A DNA stretch of 64,000 nt, taken from positions 5,853,501 through 5,917,500 of the forward strand of contig NZ_JAFEJA010000001.1 of NCBI RefSeq assembly GCF_016919245.1, in the 5' to 3' direction. The notes beneath the pieces are model-generated. The model ran no database searches and was not told where the DNA came from. It saw only the letters and a program-made list of their open reading frames with translations. Each line of letters begins with the position of its first letter. Positions within the stretch are counted from its first letter, which is position 1. The position numbers were made by a program, and so were the translations under genes. The stretch comes from Streptomyces zhihengii (GTDB lineage Bacteria; Actinomycetota; Actinomycetes; Streptomycetales; Streptomycetaceae). This document shows, piece by piece, positions 35,064 through 42,735 of this stretch.

Positions 35064-35420
35064 GGCGCGGCTCCTTGGAGAGGTCACGGGCACCGGAGTC
35101 CGCCCGGCGCCGCGAGGTCACGCTGAATTGACGGCCATCCTGGGGTGCACTTCGATCGCCGTCAAGACTTTTCGATCGAATGATCTGATTCGATCGATCT
35201 GGGGTCGCTGGGTTGCGGGGGTGAAAACACGGCGTGGACATGCGGAAACCTGCCTCTTCCCGTCCGTCGGCAGGGGCTGGTACCGTGCGATCGAAGTGAT
35301 TACTTGATCAGGGTGGTGATACGGGGTGCCATCCGCTCACCCCGGGCGGGAACCCCGGGACGGACCCGCCGCCGGCCGTCCCTCCGCCGCCCGAGGCAGC
35401 CGCCGACGAAGGATCCCGCC
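35064..35420. promoter_or_regulatory. Divergent control region of the sugar ABC / DUF2264 locus
   Basis: The minus-strand promoter for the binding protein is TTGACG (35160-35165), 17 bases, CAGGAT (35137-35142). TTCGATCG occurs at 35151, 35171 (as the palindrome TTCGATCGAA), 35189 and, inverted, 35288-35295. The region also holds GATCTGATT (35182-35190) and TTGATCA (35304-35310), words echoed in the promoter of the DeoR/LacI regulator. It is notably AT-richer than its surroundings. Confidence 0.7.
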
Positions 35421-37403
35421 ATGCAGCTCCCGCCCGAGGACCGCGCCCTCAGCCCCCGCACCGGCTGGACCAGGGCCCACTGGGAGGCGGCCGCCGACGG
35501 CATGCTCGCCGCCGTGCGGCCCTACGCCGGCCCCCGCCACGCGCTGATCGACCTCCCGGGCCCGCGCCCCAGCGTCTCCGGCCGGCGCTCCGACGGCCTG
35601 GAGGGCTACGCCAGAACCTTCCAGCTCGCCGCCCTGAGGGTGGCCGGCGCCGGCGGCGAGGACCCGCACAACCTGCTGGAGCGCTACGCCGAGGGCCTGG
35701 ACGCGGGCACCCGCACCCCCACCGCCGAACGCGACCTCGCGGACGGCGACACCACCTCCTGGGGCGTGATCACCGACCGGAGCCAGGCCATGGTCGAGGC
35801 CTCCTCCGTCGCCCTGAGCCTGCGCCTCACCCGGCCCTGGCTGTGGGACCGGCTCGACGACGGCGTCCGCGAACGGGCCGGGCGCTGGCTCGCGGGAGCC
35901 CTCCACCACCTGCCGCACGACAACAACTGGTGGCTGTTCCCCCTGACCGTCGGCGGCTTCCTCGCCGAAGCGGGCATCGAGACCGAGGCCGCGGAAGCGG
36001 CCGTCGACCGGGGGCTCGCCGCGATCGAGCAGTGGTACCTCGGCGACGGCTGGTACACCGACGGACGCCCCCGCGCCTTCGACCACTACAACGGCTGGGC
36101 CCTCCACCTGCTGCCGGTCCTCCACGCCCACCTCACGGGCGACACGGCGCTCACCGCCGCGTACGGCGACCGGCTCGCCGCCCATCTCGACGGCTACGCC
36201 TCGCTGTTCGGCGGCGACGGCGCCCCGGTCCACCAGGGCCGCTCGCTGAGCTACCGGTTCGGCGCGGCGGCCGCCGTCTGGGCCGGCGCCCTCACCGGCC
36301 GGGCCCCCCTGACACCCGGCACCACCCGCCGGATCGCCTCCGGCGCACTGCGCTACTTCCTCGACCGGGGGGCCCTCGACGAACGGGGACTGCTCACCCT
36401 CGGCTGGCACGGCCCCTGGGCCCCGCTGGTGCAGCCCTACTCGGGCCCCGCCTCGCCCTACTGGTCCGCCTGCGGCTTCCTCGGGCTCCTGCTGCCGCCC
36501 GACCACCCCGCCTGGACGGCGACCGAGGAGCCGGCGCCCGCCGAACGGGCCGACCGTGTAAGGGCGTTGCCCGGGCCCGGCTGGCTGGCCCAGACCACCG
36601 CGGCGGACGGTGTCGTACGCCTCCACAACCACGGCAGCGACGACCAGCCCCGCGACCAGGTCACCCCCGACGAGCCGCTCTACGCGGCCCTCGCCCACTC
36701 CACCGTGACCGGTCCGACCACAGATCTGCCGGACAACCACTTCGGCCTGGAGACGGGGGAGACGGAGACCGAGGAGACGGGGGCGCAGGGGCCGGGGGCG
36801 GGCGGCGGTGTCAGCGGACGCGGCCGGATCGAGCCCCTCGGCACGGGCCCGGGCTGGGCCGCGTCGGCCCACCGGCCCCGGAGCGGCGGCCGGGAGATCC
36901 CCGGCGTCACCGTCACCGCGCTGACCCTCGCCCACGGGGCCGACGAACTCCGCTGCCACGTCGTGGCGGGCGCGGCGCCCGGGACCGCCGTCGTGCACGG
37001 CGGCTGGGCGGTGACCGGCGAGAGCGTGGACACCCGCGTGCACACCGGCGACCGGCCCGGCGGCGTCGCCGTCACCGGTGCCGGACTCCGCTCCGAGGCG
37101 CGGTGCCTGTGGGGGCTGACCGAGGCACGGGTCCACCGGTCCGGCGCGCCCACGGCCTTCGGCCCGTCGGCTGCCGCTCCGGTGCTGCGCGGCGTCGTCA
37201 CCGAAGGCGCCGGCTCCCTGTTCGCCGCCGCGTTCCGCCTCGACGGGCCCGGGGCCGACGGCGGCGACGACCGCCCGCGGACCGCCGTCACCCGTCTCCC
37301 GGACGACGGCTGGTCCCTCACGGTGACCTGGCCGGACGGATCCGCCCACCACGCGGAACTGCACCCGTGGCGGGTGCGGGTGACGTCGGGGCCCCGGGGC
37401 TGA
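35421..37403 (+). CDS. DUF2264 family enzyme (glycoside-hydrolase-like)
   Basis: The 660-residue cytosolic protein begins with the DUF2264 core: RTGWTRAHWEAAADGMLAAV, DGLEGYARTFQLAALRV, HDNNWWLFPLTVGGFLAEAG, GDGWYTDGRPRAFDHYNGWALHLLPVL and LGWHGPWAPLVQPYSGPASPYWSACGFLGLLLP. The fold is a six-hairpin (alpha/alpha) barrel like unsaturated-glucuronyl hydrolases; some relatives are reported uronidases (from memory). The C-terminal third is a beta-sandwich-like region. No signal peptide, so it would act on the oligosaccharide imported by the divergent ABC system. Confidence 0.88.
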   Translation: MQLPPEDRALSPRTGWTRAHWEAAADGMLAAVRPYAGPRHALIDLPGPRPSVSGRRSDGLEGYARTFQLAALRVAGAGGEDPHNLLERYAEGLDAGTRTPTAERDLADGDTTSWGVITDRSQAMVEASSVALSLRLTRPWLWDRLDDGVRERAGRWLAGALHHLPHDNNWWLFPLTVGGFLAEAGIETEAAEAAVDRGLAAIEQWYLGDGWYTDGRPRAFDHYNGWALHLLPVLHAHLTGDTALTAAYGDRLAAHLDGYASLFGGDGAPVHQGRSLSYRFGAAAAVWAGALTGRAPLTPGTTRRIASGALRYFLDRGALDERGLLTLGWHGPWAPLVQPYSGPASPYWSACGFLGLLLPPDHPAWTATEEPAPAERADRVRALPGPGWLAQTTAADGVVRLHNHGSDDQPRDQVTPDEPLYAALAHSTVTGPTTDLPDNHFGLETGETETEETGAQGPGAGGGVSGRGRIEPLGTGPGWAASAHRPRSGGREIPGVTVTALTLAHGADELRCHVVAGAAPGTAVVHGGWAVTGESVDTRVHTGDRPGGVAVTGAGLRSEARCLWGLTEARVHRSGAPTAFGPSAAAPVLRGVVTEGAGSLFAAAFRLDGPGADGGDDRPRTAVTRLPDDGWSLTVTWPDGSAHHAELHPWRVRVTSGPRG

Positions 37404-37447
37404 GGGCCGCGCGGGGCCGGACCTCCTCAGCCCGTCCGGCGTGTGAG

Positions 37448-37468
37448 GGCACGGCCGTAGGCCGTGCC
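37448..37468. terminator. Bidirectional terminator
   Basis: GGCACGGCC (37448-37456) pairs with GGCCGTGCC (37460-37468) around a three-base loop, between the converging DUF2264 and DeoR/LacI genes. Confidence 0.7.
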
Positions 37469-37681
37469 GGGGGCGTACCGGCCCTGTGTGCGCAGCCCGG
37501 TTCGGCGGGGCCGCCCGGGCGCTCGGCGCCGCGGACACTGCCCCGCGCCCCGCGCCGCGATCTCCTCCTCCGGCCTGGCGGCCGTGGGAGGTGCCCCCCC
37601 CCGTGAGGGCTGGAAGGTGGCCGGCCGTCCCCGCGGGGCCGACCCGCGGTCCGCATCGTGCGGGTCCGCCGACGGTGTCCG

Positions 37682-38755
37682 TCAGCTCACCGGCGCGCCG
37701 CAGGACTTGCGGATCTTGAGGGTCGGGAGCAGCTCGGTCTGGTGGACCGGCAGGTCGTCGCCCTCCGAGAGACGCCGGAGCAGCAGGCCCAGCGCCTCCG
37801 AGCCGACCGCGCGCTTCGGCGGGGCCACCGCGGTCAGGGGCGGCTCGGAGAGGGAGGCGTACACGTCGTCGTACGAGATCAGGGCCATGTCCTCGGGCAC
37901 CGTGAGGCCGTGGGCGCGCAGCAGCGGCGGGAGCTGGATGGCGTCCTGGTCGTTGTGCACCAGCACCGCCCGCACGCCCGAGCGGGCGGCCTCGGCGATC
38001 CGGGCGGCCAGGTCGCCGTCGTCCCCGGGCGAACGCGGGCCGGCGGGCGAGGGCACGTCGATCACCGGCAGTTCCGCCAGGCCCAGTTGCCCCACCGCCG
38101 CCGCGTACCCCGCGCGGACCTCGTGGGCGGTACGGGTGTCGGCGCGGGCGGCCAGCAGCACCGAGGTGTGGCCGAGCCCGGCGAAGTGGCGCAGCGCGAG
38201 CAGCACCCCGTGGCGGTGGTTCGAGCAGACCGCGTCGAGCCGGGCCGCCGGGCTGGCAGGGGCGGCCCGGCGCTCGGCGAGGACGGCGGGCACCGGCAGC
38301 TCGCCGAGCCAGTCGCTGCCCACCAGCCCCTCGCCGGGCGTCCAGTTGGGGGTGAGCAGCAGCCCGTCGACGTCCGACTCCAGCAGCCGCTCGACCTGGG
38401 CGCGGTCGCTGTCGGCCCCGTACGGGGCGATGCCGAGGATCACCCGCGCGCCCGCCGCCGTCGCCGCGGCGCTGGCCCCGGCGACGACCTCGTCGAAGTA
38501 CTGGCCGACGGTCGGCACCAGCATGCCGATCACCCGGCCCTGCCCGCCGCCCCGTCCGCCGGCGGCCCCGCTGGGCAGCGCGACCGAGCCGTGGGTCCGC
38601 TCCAGCCTGCCGTCGTCGGCGAGCGCGGCGACGTCCCGCCGGACGGTCACCGCGGGGATGCCGAGGCGCTCGGCCAGCTCCACGACCCGGATCGACCCGG
38701 CCTCGCGCACCAGACCGAGGATGCGGGTGCGCCGTTCCTGTGCCGAAGCGGCCAT
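37682..38755 (-). CDS. DeoR-HTH / LacI-type sensor hybrid regulator
   Basis: The 357-residue regulator starts with a DeoR-type helix-turn-helix (RRTRILGLVREAGSIRVVELAERLGIPAVTVRRDVAALADDGRLERTHGSVAL). A periplasmic-binding-protein-like sensor of the LacI/GalR kind follows (RVIGMLVPTVGQYFDEVVAGASAAATAAGARVILG...LISYDDVYASLSEPPLTAVAPP). It ends the convergent side of the sugar locus and is the obvious candidate to control the ABC operon and DUF2264 gene. AGAGGAG precedes its ATG. Confidence 0.9.
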   Translation of the reverse strand: MAASAQERRTRILGLVREAGSIRVVELAERLGIPAVTVRRDVAALADDGRLERTHGSVALPSGAAGGRGGGQGRVIGMLVPTVGQYFDEVVAGASAAATAAGARVILGIAPYGADSDRAQVERLLESDVDGLLLTPNWTPGEGLVGSDWLGELPVPAVLAERRAAPASPAARLDAVCSNHRHGVLLALRHFAGLGHTSVLLAARADTRTAHEVRAGYAAAVGQLGLAELPVIDVPSPAGPRSPGDDGDLAARIAEAARSGVRAVLVHNDQDAIQLPPLLRAHGLTVPEDMALISYDDVYASLSEPPLTAVAPPKRAVGSEALGLLLRRLSEGDDLPVHQTELLPTLKIRKSCGAPVS

Positions 38756-38846
38756 GGCTTCTCCTCTGGGATGTTGGGCTCCGGATCGGGCACCGCCCGC
38801 TCGGGTGGAGCGCCGCCGAGGGGCGGCCGACTCTGCCTGAGACCGT

Positions 38847-38874
38847 ATCTGATCACGGGCTGGTCATCTGATCA
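38847..38874. promoter_or_regulatory. Direct repeats ATCTGATCA upstream of the DeoR/LacI regulator
   Basis: ATCTGATCA occurs at 38847-38855 and 38866-38874, a 19-bp period, 92-120 bases upstream of the regulator start. Each includes the palindrome TGATCA. Similar words (GATCTGATT, TTGATCA) occur in the divergent sugar promoter region, so it may be the autoregulatory site. Confidence 0.6.
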
Positions 38875-38918
38875 AACCTGAACAGCGGGCCCGCGGCCGG
38901 CCGGCGCGTCAGCGGCCT

Positions 38919-40235
38919 TCAGAGGTAGCACTCCAGGATCAGCGGCAGGTCCTCCAGCCACTCCTGGAGGCGGGACCGGCGGCGCGCCGTCAGCAGGCAG
39001 TGGTGGACGGCGCCGTCACGGAGGCGGACGACGACGCGGAGGTGCTTGGGCCCCTCGGGCGCGTACTGGACGGTGCCGATCTCGGGCCAGGAGAAGTGGA
39101 GATGGTGCTCGTCCGTGCTCAGCGCGACGCCCGAGGCGTCGATCAGGACCGAGGCCCTGGGGTCGACGGCCATGAACACGGGCTCGGCGCCGTCCGGGGG
39201 GAAGGGGGCGGTGGGCGCCTGGTGGTACGGCGGCGCCGCGCCGTACGGTCCGGCGGTGGGCGGCGCCGCACCGTAAGGGGCGGCGGCGGACGGCGTCCCG
39301 GCGAACGGGGCCGCACCGTGCGGCGGGGTTCCGAACGGGGTGGCGCCGTGCGGCGGAGGCCCGAACGGCGAGGCCCCGTACGGCGCGTAGGAGGGCGGCG
39401 GCGGGAGCGCCACCGTGGGCGGGTGGGCGGCCGGATCGGGCAGGAACAGGTCCAGCAGGCTCTCCGGCGTGGGCCGCCCGCCGGGCTCCTTCGCCAGGCA
39501 CGCCGCCACGGCCGGCCGCAGCCCCTCCGGCACCGCCCCGAGGTCCGGCGGCTCGTGCACCGACCGGTACATCAGCCCCATCGGCGTGCCCGCTCCGAAG
39601 GCGCTGCCGCCCGCCGCCGCCACCAGCACGGCGCCCAGCGCGAACACGTCGGCGGCGCCGCCGACCTCCTGCCCCTGCGCCTGCTCGGGCGCCAGGAACC
39701 CCGGGGTCCCGAAGGCCGTCCCGGTGGCCGTCAGCCGGGTCGACTCCAGCGCCCGCGCGATCCCGAAGTCCAGGACCCGGGGGCCGTCCTCGGCCATGAT
39801 GATGTTGCCGGGCTTCAGGTCCCGGTGCACCAGCCCGCAGGCGTGGATGGCGGCCAGCGCCTCGGCGAGGGCGGCGCCCAGCCGCCGCAGCCGGGCCTCG
39901 TCCATCGGGCCCCCGTCCGCGATCAGGGCGGAGAGCGTCGGCCCGGGGATGTACGCCGTGGCCAGCCAGGGGGCCGCCGCGTCCGGGTCCGCGTCCACCA
40001 CCGGGGCCGTGTGGAAGCCGCCCACGCTGCGCGCGGCGGCGACCTCGGCGCGGAACCGCTCACGGAAGTGGGGGTCGGAGGCGAGTTCGGGGCGGGCCAC
40101 CTTCACGGCCACGGCACGCCCGCCGCGCGAGCGCGCCAGATAGACGGTGCCCATGCCGCCGGCGCCCAACTCCCGCTCCACGGCGTACCCGCCGATACGC
40201 TCCGGCAGGCCCGAGCCGTCCACACCCTGCACCAT
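38919..40235 (-). CDS. Soluble Ser/Thr protein kinase with C-terminal PH-like domain
   Basis: The 438-residue Hanks-type kinase has the glycine loop GAGGMGTVY, Lys45, HRDLKPGN (Asp139), DFGIA (156-160) and GTPGFLAPEQ. It runs to about residue 270. A Pro/Gly/Ala/Tyr-rich linker with PPHGATPFG and APYGAAPP repeats follows (about 280-355). The last about 80 residues (SVLIDASGVALSTDEHHLHFSWPEIGTVQY...) look like a bacterial PH-like beta domain. There is no membrane helix. The ATG at 40235 (MVQGVDGSG) is chosen over upstream options. The role and substrates are unknown. Confidence 0.9.
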   Translation of the reverse strand: MVQGVDGSGLPERIGGYAVERELGAGGMGTVYLARSRGGRAVAVKVARPELASDPHFRERFRAEVAAARSVGGFHTAPVVDADPDAAAPWLATAYIPGPTLSALIADGGPMDEARLRRLGAALAEALAAIHACGLVHRDLKPGNIIMAEDGPRVLDFGIARALESTRLTATGTAFGTPGFLAPEQAQGQEVGGAADVFALGAVLVAAAGGSAFGAGTPMGLMYRSVHEPPDLGAVPEGLRPAVAACLAKEPGGRPTPESLLDLFLPDPAAHPPTVALPPPPSYAPYGASPFGPPPHGATPFGTPPHGAAPFAGTPSAAAPYGAAPPTAGPYGAAPPYHQAPTAPFPPDGAEPVFMAVDPRASVLIDASGVALSTDEHHLHFSWPEIGTVQYAPEGPKHLRVVVRLRDGAVHHCLLTARRRSRLQEWLEDLPLILECYL

Positions 40236-40282
40236 CCGCCGTCTGCCCCCTCGTTCCCGGCGCACAGTATGACGCACCGGCA

Positions 40283-40312
40283 GCCCCCTCCCGGGCGTCA
40301 CCGGGAGGGGGC
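40283..40312 (-). terminator. Terminator after the methyltransferase gene
   Basis: Perfect 12-bp arms (40283-40294 / 40301-40312) with loop GCGTCA lie 80 bases past the methyltransferase stop and upstream of the kinase. Confidence 0.75.
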
Positions 40313-40391
40313 CGCCGCAGCGGGCGGGAGAACCGGTGCCGCACCGCGCCCGGCGGCCCCGCGCCGGCGTGACGGCGGGGGTCCGCGCCGT

Positions 40392-41117
40392 TCAGGCGGC
40401 CCGGCGGAACAGCCCCGTCCAGAGGAACGGTTCACCGAAGTGCCGGGACCCCTCCGGCTCGTCGCGCATCCGCCGCAGCTCGACCTCGTGGAGGCCGGAG
40501 AAGATCCGGCGCAGCGCGTCGGGGGTGTAGGCGAGGCCGCCCCGGAGGCGGCCCTCGCGGTAGAACTCCCGGTCGGGCAGCTCGGATCCCATGGCGCCGG
40601 ACGCGAAGCACGTCAGCGAGAAGTGGCCGCCGGGCGCGAGGACCCGGTCGAGCAGCGCGAGATGGCTGATCCGCCGGTGCGGCGGCAGATGGTGGAAGCA
40701 GCCCGAGTCGTGGATCAGGTCGTACGGGCCGTCGAGGGCGGCCTCGAAGACGTCGGCGCGGTGGAAGCGGATGTCCGCGCCGGCCTCCCGGGCCCGCTCC
40801 TCGGCCCAGGCGATCGCCGTGGGGGAGAGGTCGACGGCGTCCACCTCGAACCCCGCCTCGGCGAGGCGGATCGCGTTGCGCCCCGGCCCGCAGCCGAGGT
40901 CGAGCGCACGGCCGCCGGGCGCGACGAGCCCCCGCTCCAGATACGAGACCAGGTTCTCGTCCGGCTTGGCGACGAAGAACGGCACGGGCCTGTCGCGGTC
41001 GGCGTAGAAGCCGTCCCACCAGTCGGCACCGCCCTCGCTCCAGCGGTCGGCGTCGGGCGCGAACAGGCCGTCGAGGAGTGCGAGCACGTCCTCGACGGTG
41101 CGGATGCTGCGGTCCAT
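40392..41117 (-). CDS. Class I SAM-dependent methyltransferase
   Basis: The 241-residue enzyme has motif I ALDLGCGPGRNAIRLAEAGFEVDAVDLS, an acidic DIRFHRADVFE motif II and DLIHDSGCFHHLPPHRR, LAPGGHFSLTCFA. The N-terminus (WWDGFYADRDRPVPFFVAKPDENL) resembles thiopurine/tellurite-resistance TehB-like methyltransferases. AAGGGGATTCG precedes the ATG. The substrate is not known. Confidence 0.88.
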   Translation of the reverse strand: MDRSIRTVEDVLALLDGLFAPDADRWSEGGADWWDGFYADRDRPVPFFVAKPDENLVSYLERGLVAPGGRALDLGCGPGRNAIRLAEAGFEVDAVDLSPTAIAWAEERAREAGADIRFHRADVFEAALDGPYDLIHDSGCFHHLPPHRRISHLALLDRVLAPGGHFSLTCFASGAMGSELPDREFYREGRLRGGLAYTPDALRRIFSGLHEVELRRMRDEPEGSRHFGEPFLWTGLFRRAA

Positions 41118-41460
41118 CGAATCCCCTTCCCTCGTGGGGAAGTTTATGGCCCGAGGCGAAGAAAGCCCAGGTCAGATGGTGTGCGGCGAAGGCGTGGGTG
41201 CCCGCGCGCGGGCCGCCGGCAGCCCGGTGGAACACCGGCCCCCCGCCCGGCGGGCAGGCCCGCCCACGCGGCCGTGGAACACCCGCACGGGGCCGTTCCC
41301 GGCGGAGCCGGAGCGGGTTTCCCGACGAGTTCCGGCGCGGCTCTGCCCGCGGGCTTCCCCGGCCGCCGGCCGTCCCGCCGCCGGGTTCGGGGGCGCCGTC
41401 GGCGGGGCGGCGCCCCCAGCCCCACCCCGCCCGGCACCGGCCGGGCAGCCCCGGTGGGTG
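41118..41460. other. Intergenic region without recognised features
   Basis: 343 bp upstream of the methyltransferase and downstream of the VOC gene. No gene, clear hairpin or operator was recognised; the methyltransferase promoter should be at the left end. Confidence 0.5.
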
Positions 41461-41886
41461 TCAGCGCTCCGAGAGGGGGGCGGGGGCCTCCTGGACGCAC
41501 CAGGAGTTGCCGTCGGGGTCCTGGAAGAACATGAACGAGTTCCACTCCTGCCCCGGGCCGTCCTCCCAGCCGGTCTCGCCGACGTGCTGGACCGCCGAGA
41601 CCGGCACCCCGCGCGAGGCGAGCTCGGCATGGGCCGCGGCGATGTCCGTGACGCACATCTGGAGCGCGTGCAGGGAGCCGGGCGCCATCTCGGGCTGACC
41701 CGGGTTCCGCGGCATCCCGCTCATCAGGACGACGGAACAGCGTGAGCCCGGCGGGGTGAGCTGCACGATCCGCATGCCGGGGGCCACCTCCTGGTCGAGG
41801 TCGGCCTTGAAGCCGACGGCGTCGGCGTAGAAGGCCTTCGCGCGGTCCAGGTCGGAGACCGGGATCGTCACCACTTCGAGCGTCAT
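41461..41886 (-). CDS. VOC-superfamily (glyoxalase/dioxygenase-like) protein
   Basis: The 141-residue single-domain protein has two beta-alpha-beta-beta-beta modules: LEVVTIPVSDLDRAKAFYADAVGFKADLD and HALQMCVTDIAAAHAELASRGVPV, ending FFQDPDGNSWCVQE. These match VOC proteins of the glyoxalase / bleomycin-resistance fold. The usual metal His near the N-terminus is replaced by Thr/Ile (VVTIPVSD), so catalytic activity is uncertain. It is separate from its neighbours. Confidence 0.85.
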   Translation of the reverse strand: MTLEVVTIPVSDLDRAKAFYADAVGFKADLDQEVAPGMRIVQLTPPGSRCSVVLMSGMPRNPGQPEMAPGSLHALQMCVTDIAAAHAELASRGVPVSAVQHVGETGWEDGPGQEWNSFMFFQDPDGNSWCVQEAPAPLSER

Positions 41887-41912
41887 GTCCACAGCGTCCT
41901 GCTCTCGGTCGG

Positions 41913-41955
41913 TCGTGCTCGGGTCGTGCTCGGATGGATCGTGCTCGGGTCGTGC
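41913..41955. repeat. 17-bp direct repeat upstream of the VOC gene
   Basis: TCGTGCTCGGGTCGTGC occurs at 41913-41929 and 41939-41955, 26 bp apart, starting 27 bases before the VOC start. It may be a simple duplication or an operator pair. Confidence 0.5.
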
Positions 41956-42031
41956 GGCGGGTGCTCGGGCCGGACGGTGGCGCCCGGGGCCGTGCGTCCT
42001 CGTGGCGGTCTCGGACCGCCCCCGCTCCGGG

Positions 42032-42565
42032 TCAGAGCGGGAAGCGCCAGCGGGTCTGGCCGAAGGGAGCGCCCTTGGCGAAGCCGAAGGCCGTCCGTGG
42101 CGCCACCCGGAATACCAGGGCTTCGCCGCCGTCGCCGGTGAACACGCCGTCACCGACGCCGAACGTCCAGTCCGGCCCGTACTTCCTGACGTAGGCCGAC
42201 GCCAGCGCCCGCAGCGCCGGGTCGTCGGTGACGCGCTCGGCCTCGCCCTCGACGACCAGGTCGCAGCCCTCGCCGAGCGCGTTGCCGCCCGTGGTGAGCA
42301 CCACCGCCGGGTTGTCGCGCAGGTTCTTCGCCTTCCGCTCCGCCGGGCCGGTGCAGAAGTGCAGCGCGCCGTCCTGCCAGACGGCGATCAGCGGGGTGAC
42401 ATGGGGGCGGCCGTCGGGGCGGACGGTCGTCAGCCAGAAGACCTCGGCGGTCTCCAGCACGGCGAGCGCGTCGGACCAGGGTGTCGCGGACGCTTTCGGA
42501 TCGCTGAAGCGCGTGTCCAGCCGGCCGCTCGGCTCGGCCGCGGATGTCGGGGGCGTCGGGGGCAT
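42032..42565 (-). CDS. PNPOx-fold (F420- or flavin-dependent) protein
   Basis: The 177-residue split-barrel protein has ALAVLETAEVFWLTTVRPDGRPHVTPLIAVWQDGALHFCTG, then AERKAKNLRDNPAVVLTTGGNALGEGCDLVVEGEAERV, typical of the pyridoxamine-phosphate-oxidase-like family. Many actinobacterial members use F420. It ends GAPFGQTRWRF. GAGAGGA precedes the ATG. The substrate is unknown; the npdG gene at 6.3 kb could feed it with F420H2. Confidence 0.85.
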   Translation of the reverse strand: MPPTPPTSAAEPSGRLDTRFSDPKASATPWSDALAVLETAEVFWLTTVRPDGRPHVTPLIAVWQDGALHFCTGPAERKAKNLRDNPAVVLTTGGNALGEGCDLVVEGEAERVTDDPALRALASAYVRKYGPDWTFGVGDGVFTGDGGEALVFRVAPRTAFGFAKGAPFGQTRWRFPL

Positions 42566-42624
42566 GGGCGGTCCTCTCGTCTCGCGCGGCGTCGGCGCCG
42601 CTGAGATGGTGACCGCCCCGGCGC

Positions 42625-42684
42625 CCCGGACTCATCGCCGCCGGCCGCCCGGATATCCCGGACTCATCGCCGCCGACCGCCCGG
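42625..42684. repeat. 28-bp direct repeat
   Basis: A unit beginning CCCGGACTCATCGCCGCCG is repeated at 42625 and 42657 (32-bp period, one mismatch) in the gap between the PNPOx and PIG-L genes. It is probably a local duplication. Confidence 0.6.
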
Positions 42685-42735
42685 CGGCCCCCGGGCCGAC
42701 CGGTGCCGCCCCGGCCGGCCCCGCCCCGGCCGCGG

